Source: an uncultured Sphingomonas sp.
GTDB lineage: Bacteria > Pseudomonadota > Alphaproteobacteria > Sphingomonadales > Sphingomonadaceae
Assembly: GCF_913774285.1 (NCBI RefSeq)
Contig: NZ_CAJYHX010000034.1
Coordinates: forward strand, 23,160 to 87,159
Reading direction: 5' to 3'
Length of the DNA: 64,000 nucleotides
Shown: positions 59,552 through 64,000 of the stretch, in pieces
How the letters are laid out: every line of letters begins with the position of its first letter
Numbering within the stretch: the first letter of the stretch is position 1
The notes under the pieces: generated by a model
Told to the model about the DNA's origin: nothing
Seen by the model: only the letters and a program-made list of their open reading frames with translations
Databases searched by the model: none
Program-made: the position numbers and the translations under genes

Positions 59552-60766
59552 TCAAGCCGTGGCGGCTGCGCTGTCAGCGGTGTCTTTCCACAGCGCGCTG
59601 CTCTTGGGCAGCAAGAAATAGCTGAACGGCAGGATCGCCGCGCCGACCGCGGGAGCGTCGGCGGAGAGTTGAGCGCGGGCGATCGGCGCCAGCGCGGGCG
59701 CATCGCCGCCCTGCTCGGCGAGCAGCGCGTTCGCGCGTTCGGCCAGCCGGTCGACGTGGCGGCGCGGCAGACGGCCGCCGATCAGCACCGTCTCCGGATT
59801 GATCAGGCAGTTCACCGCCAGCAGCGGGCCGACCAGCAGTCGTGCGGCCTCCTCGATCCAGGCATCGACCACCGCCTCGAGCTTCGGATCGCCCCCGTCG
59901 CAGGTCAGCATGTCCTGCACGGAATAGCCCGCCGCCTCGAGCGGCGCGGCGAGGCCCGAGAGCGAGACATGCGCCTGGATCTGTCGCACCACGCCGTCCT
60001 GATCGCGGTGGGTAAGGAAGCCGAGCTCGCCGCTGCGGCCCGTCGCCCCGCGGAAATAATTGCTGTCGATCACCAGCCCGCCGCCCAGCGCCGAGGAAAT
60101 CAGGATGTAGAAGAAGCTCGAATGCTGGAGGCCCAGCCCCAGCTGCAGCTCGCCCATCGCGGCGGCGGCGGCGTCGTTCTCGACGAATACCGGCACGTCC
60201 AGCGGCCAGGCGAGCAGTTCGGCGAGATCAGTCTGTTCCCAGCGGCGATAGGCGTCGGGCTTGCCGGGCAGCTCGATCAGGCCGAGATCGTCGGGCGTCG
60301 CCACGCCCAGGCCTACGATCCGGGCGGGATCGACCCCGGCCGAGGCGATCAGCACTTCCACCTCGGCGTGGTAGAATTCGGCAACCTGCTCGGGCAGCGC
60401 GAAGTCAATCTCGCGCGAGGCGCGGGCGACCGTCTCGCCGAGAAAGTCGACCAGCACCAGCGTGACGTGGTCGCGATCGATGTTGAGGCCGAGCGAATAG
60501 CAGGCCTGGGGATTGATGATCAGGTTCGTCGGCGGCTGGCCGCGCCCGCCGAAGCGCCGCCCGGCCTCCTGGATCAGCCCATCGGCGAGCAGCCGCTTGG
60601 TGATGTTGGCGATCGCCGCCGCGGTGAGGCCGGTGATCCGGGCCAGATCGACCCTGGTAAGCGAGCCATTGGCGCGAATGGCATGCAGCGTCACGCGCTG
60701 GTTATGGTCCGCGGCGCGTTCCAGATTGGTCCCGGAAAGGCGGATTGGAGGGCAACCGCTACTCAT
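59552..60766 (-). CDS. ROK-family transcriptional repressor (NagC/XylR-like)
   Basis: N-terminal wHTH (LHAIRANGSLTRVDLARITGLTAAAIANITKRLLADGLIQEAG) plus ROK domain (SLGLNIDRDHVTLVLVDFLGETVAR). Confidence 0.92.
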   Translation of the reverse strand: MSSGCPPIRLSGTNLERAADHNQRVTLHAIRANGSLTRVDLARITGLTAAAIANITKRLLADGLIQEAGRRFGGRGQPPTNLIINPQACYSLGLNIDRDHVTLVLVDFLGETVARASREIDFALPEQVAEFYHAEVEVLIASAGVDPARIVGLGVATPDDLGLIELPGKPDAYRRWEQTDLAELLAWPLDVPVFVENDAAAAAMGELQLGLGLQHSSFFYILISSALGGGLVIDSNYFRGATGRSGELGFLTHRDQDGVVRQIQAHVSLSGLAAPLEAAGYSVQDMLTCDGGDPKLEAVVDAWIEEAARLLVGPLLAVNCLINPETVLIGGRLPRRHVDRLAERANALLAEQGGDAPALAPIARAQLSADAPAVGAAILPFSYFLLPKSSALWKDTADSAAATA

Positions 60767-60903
60767 CTTGATTGCGATAACAGTCGATTTGGGCCCAGGG
60801 TGCAAGCATGGAACCGTTCTCGCCGGTTGAATTGCGAAATTTGGTGAATAAAAACATGTCGCCGACTTGGCCTGCCTGGTGCAGTTTTGGGGGAAGAAAT
60901 CCG

Positions 60904-63900
60904 ATGCGCAGTTTCACCCGTGCGATGCTGGCTGGCGCCGCGCTGCTCGCCATCTCCGTCGTCCAGGCAGCCGAGCCGGACAATGCCGGGCCCTATAACG
61001 CCAGCTTCCTCGCCGGCGGCATCGGAATCGACCGGCCGCTGAGCGGCGCCGACGCGCTGCTCCGCTCGGGCGCGCCGTTGACGCTTTCGGCCTGGGTGAA
61101 ACCCGATGTCGTGCCGCAGGGCGTGGTGACGCTGATCGCGTTCGGCGATCCGGCCGGGGACTGCCGCTGCCTGGGGCTGCGCAACGGTGCACTGCACTTC
61201 TTCGGCAGCGGGACGGCGGTGAACAGCACGCCGAAGCTCGCCGCCGGACGCTGGAGCCATGTCGCCGCAGTGATCGAAGGCGGGCGGGTACGCCTCTATC
61301 TCGACGGCAAGCAGGTCGGCGAAGGCGCGCTCAACGGCTCGGCGGTGGCTTCGCGGATCGCGCTTGCGCCGGTCACACAGGGCCAGCCGCACTTCGGTGG
61401 CGCGCTGGTCCAGGCACAGCTGCGCGGCGTCGCGCTCGGCGCTACCGAAGTGCAAGGCGAGGCCGCCGCCCCGCCCGCCTTCGAGCTGGTCCAGATGTGG
61501 CAGGTCGGCGTTGGCTGGAACCTGCAGAAGACCGCCAATATCGGCATGACGCGCCAGCAGGATCCCTGGACGCTGCCGCAGAGCGATACGGCCTACTCGC
61601 CCCCGGCCGCCAAGCCGGTGCCGGCGCTGCCGAGCCTCGCCCCCACGGGCCCCTTGCGCTGGCAGATCAACGACTGGCAGCTCGCCGCCGCCCCCGGCGT
61701 GCCTGCGGATGGTGCGACGCTGTCGAAGCCCGGCAAGCCCGAAGGCACCTGGTATGCCGCCACGGTGCCCGGCACGGTGCTGACCACGCTCGTCGATCGC
61801 GGTGTCTATCCCGATCCCTATTACGGGCTGAACAACCTCAAGATTCCCGAGAGCCTCGCCCGGCAGGATTATTGGTACCGCACCAGCTTCACCGTGCCCG
61901 CCGAAGCCGCCGGCAAGCGGCTCACGCTCGTGTTCGGCGGCATCAACTATGCCTCGGAAGTGTGGGTCAACGGGCAGCGCCAGGGAGAGACGCGCGGCGC
62001 GTTCATCCGCGGCCAGTTCGAGATCACGCCCGCCGCCGGCGAGAACGTCATCGCCGTGCGCGTCTCCCCGCCGCCGCATCCCGGCATCCCGCACGAACAG
62101 TCGATCAAGGCTGGCGTCGGCGAGAATGGCGGCCAGCTCGCGATCGACGGCCCGACCTTCGTCGCGACCGAGGGCTGGGACTGGATACCGAGCGTCCGCG
62201 ATCGCAATACCGGGCTGTGGCAGGGGGTGACGCTGGCTGCGACGGGCCCGGCGGTGATGGGCGATCCGCAGGTCGTGACGACACTGCCCAAGCCCGACAA
62301 CTCGGTCGCCGATGTCGAGATCGCGGTGCCGGTCACCAATAACGGCCAAGCGCCGGTGACGACGACGGTGCGCGCGGTGTTCGACGATGTGGTCGTCGAA
62401 AAGCCGGTGACGGTCGCGCCGGGCCAGACGATCCGCGCTGTCCTGTCGCCGTCCGAGTTCCCGCAGCTGTCGGTCAAGAATCCGCGTCTCTGGTGGCCCA
62501 ACGGCTATGGCGACCCGGCGCTGCACAACCTCGCCATTACGGCGGCGGTCGACGGCGCGCTGTCGGATAGCAAGGCGCTTCGCTTCGGCATGCGGCAGGT
62601 GACCTATGACCTGTCTCTGTTCGACGATGACGGCGATCTGGAGCGGGTGACGCTGGACCTCAACCGCGCGCGCGGTGGACCCAAGGTGATCGACACCAGC
62701 CACAAGGGCATTCGCAAGACCGCCAATGGCTGGGCGATGAGCTTCACGCCGGGCGGCGACCAGTCGGCGGCGGTCGCCAAGGTCACCGACGATCCTCGCC
62801 TCGCCCCCTATCTGACCTTGCGGGTCAACGGCGTGCGGATCGCGGCGCGCGGCGGCAATATCGGCATGGACGACTATAGGAAGCGCGTCGACCGCGCGCA
62901 TCTGGAGCCGTTCTTCCGCCTGCACCGCGACGCGCATCTCAACATCATCCGCAACTGGGTGGGCCAGAATACGGAAGAGAGCTTCTTCGACCTGGCCGAC
63001 GAGTACGGCCTGATGGTCCTGTCCGACTTCTGGGAGTCGACCCAGGATTACAATATGGAGGCCGAGGACCCGCAGCTGTTCCTCGCCAACGCCACCGACG
63101 TGGTGCGCCGGTTCCGCAACCATCCCTCGATCGTCGCCTGGTTCGGGCGTAACGAGGGGGTTCCGCAACCGATCCTCAACACCGGGCTCGACACGCTGCT
63201 GCGCGCCGAAGACGGGACGCGGCTCTACATGCCCTCGTCCAATGCGGTGAACCTGCAAGGCTCGGGGCCCTATAATTGGCGGCCGCCGGTCGAGTATTTC
63301 ACGGGCGCTGCCAAGGGCTTTTCGGTCGAGGTCGGCACGCCCTCGTTGCCGACGCTGGAATCGTGGAAGCGGACCATCCCGGCCGAGGCGGATCGCTGGC
63401 CGATCGGCGATGTCTGGGCCTATCATGACTGGCACCAGACCGGGAACGGCGCGGTCAAGAGCTTCACCGATGCGCTCGAAAAACGTTTCGGCGCGCCCAC
63501 GGGCCTCGAGGATTTCGAGCGCAAGGCGCAGATGATGGAGTATGAGTCTTACCGCGCCATCTTCGAGGGGATGAATGCGGGTCTCTGGACCGAGAATTCG
63601 GGGCGGATGCTGTGGATGACCCAGCCCGCCTGGCCCTCCTCGGCGTGGCAGATCTTCTCGTCCGACTATGACACGCACGCCGCCTTTTACGGCGTGAAGA
63701 AGGCTGCCGAGCCGATCCATGTCCAGATGAACCTGCCCGACCACCGCGTCGTGCTCGTCAATAACACCCGTGATGCGCTGAAGGGCGTGCAGGTGCGCGC
63801 GCGTGTCGTCGGGCTCGATGGCCGCAGCGAGGGCGAGCAGGAGGCCAAGGTCGTCGCCAATGCCGAGGGCGTGACGCCGGCCCTCAACCTCGACCTCGCC

Positions 63901-64000
63901 TCCGCCATGAAGCGCGGGGCCGTGCTCGTCCGGCTGGAGGCGACCGATGCCGGTGGGCAGGTCCTGTCGACCAACAGCTATTGGCAGGCGGCGGACGATG
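60904..64000 (+). CDS. GH2-family secreted glycoside hydrolase (beta-mannosidase/exo-beta-glucosaminidase-like) with N-terminal LamG-like domain; truncated at window end
   Basis: Manual translation from ATG 60904: MRSFTRAMLAGAALLAISVVQAAEP...LTLSAWVKPDVV (LamG-like)...VPGTVLTTLVDRGVYPDPYYGLNNLKIPE...HLNIIRNWVGQNTEESFFDLADEYGLMVLSDFWES...RNHPSIVAWFGRNEG. Open to base 64000. Confidence 0.9.
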   Translation, partial: MRSFTRAMLAGAALLAISVVQAAEPDNAGPYNASFLAGGIGIDRPLSGADALLRSGAPLTLSAWVKPDVVPQGVVTLIAFGDPAGDCRCLGLRNGALHFFGSGTAVNSTPKLAAGRWSHVAAVIEGGRVRLYLDGKQVGEGALNGSAVASRIALAPVTQGQPHFGGALVQAQLRGVALGATEVQGEAAAPPAFELVQMWQVGVGWNLQKTANIGMTRQQDPWTLPQSDTAYSPPAAKPVPALPSLAPTGPLRWQINDWQLAAAPGVPADGATLSKPGKPEGTWYAATVPGTVLTTLVDRGVYPDPYYGLNNLKIPESLARQDYWYRTSFTVPAEAAGKRLTLVFGGINYASEVWVNGQRQGETRGAFIRGQFEITPAAGENVIAVRVSPPPHPGIPHEQSIKAGVGENGGQLAIDGPTFVATEGWDWIPSVRDRNTGLWQGVTLAATGPAVMGDPQVVTTLPKPDNSVADVEIAVPVTNNGQAPVTTTVRAVFDDVVVEKPVTVAPGQTIRAVLSPSEFPQLSVKNPRLWWPNGYGDPALHNLAITAAVDGALSDSKALRFGMRQVTYDLSLFDDDGDLERVTLDLNRARGGPKVIDTSHKGIRKTANGWAMSFTPGGDQSAAVAKVTDDPRLAPYLTLRVNGVRIAARGGNIGMDDYRKRVDRAHLEPFFRLHRDAHLNIIRNWVGQNTEESFFDLADEYGLMVLSDFWESTQDYNMEAEDPQLFLANATDVVRRFRNHPSIVAWFGRNEGVPQPILNTGLDTLLRAEDGTRLYMPSSNAVNLQGSGPYNWRPPVEYFTGAAKGFSVEVGTPSLPTLESWKRTIPAEADRWPIGDVWAYHDWHQTGNGAVKSFTDALEKRFGAPTGLEDFERKAQMMEYESYRAIFEGMNAGLWTENSGRMLWMTQPAWPSSAWQIFSSDYDTHAAFYGVKKAAEPIHVQMNLPDHRVVLVNNTRDALKGVQVRARVVGLDGRSEGEQEAKVVANAEGVTPALNLDLASAMKRGAVLVRLEATDAGGQVLSTNSYWQAADD

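Noticed and set aside
60763-63744. 993-aa minus-strand ORF
   Set aside because: Antisense to the GH2 gene, whose plus-strand translation has clear signal peptide and catalytic motifs.

Overview
This is a GC-rich alphaproteobacterial chromosomal segment, Sphingomonas-like by protein character and by its REP elements (inference, no database search). I saw no rRNA, tRNA, CRISPR array, prophage or IS element. Main content: (1) at 1-8 kb, a minus-strand glycan-use block (GH125, GH92, GH43, TonB-dependent receptor); at 55-64 kb, a second one (aldose epimerase, GH3, ROK kinase, ROK regulator, and a divergent GH2 running off the window). Together they look like a split mannose/N-glycan utilisation system. 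(2) A kdp K+-ATPase locus at 8.2-17.3 kb with an outer-membrane beta-barrel gene between kdpB and kdpC, kdpE at the operon end, kdpD divergent, and two tiny genes missing from the ORF track (kdpF and a 27-aa membrane peptide). (3) A three-gene overlapping operon at 18.06-21.89 kb: TIR-TM-TPR protein, orphan low-GC protein, and TPR + SLOG-like + degenerate cyclase-like protein. This is the best candidate for an undescribed nucleotide-signalling or defence-like system. (4) An NfrA/NfrB-like exopolysaccharide pair at 36.4-38.8 kb, preceded by an unexplained plus-strand terminator. (5) Otherwise mostly housekeeping or regulatory genes (pdeM, MCP, carD, fdxA, Suv3-like helicase, M23 peptidase, HerA-like ATPase, bamE, DUF177, prfC, S8 autotransporter, dapD). 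Regulatory observations include a perfect TTAA-N7-TTAA (CtrA-type) site with clustered GANTC sites upstream of the M23 peptidase, a nested palindrome between a TetR gene and a TonB receptor, and two copies of a nested-palindrome REP element. Many long ORFs in the supplied track are antisense shadows caused by high GC.
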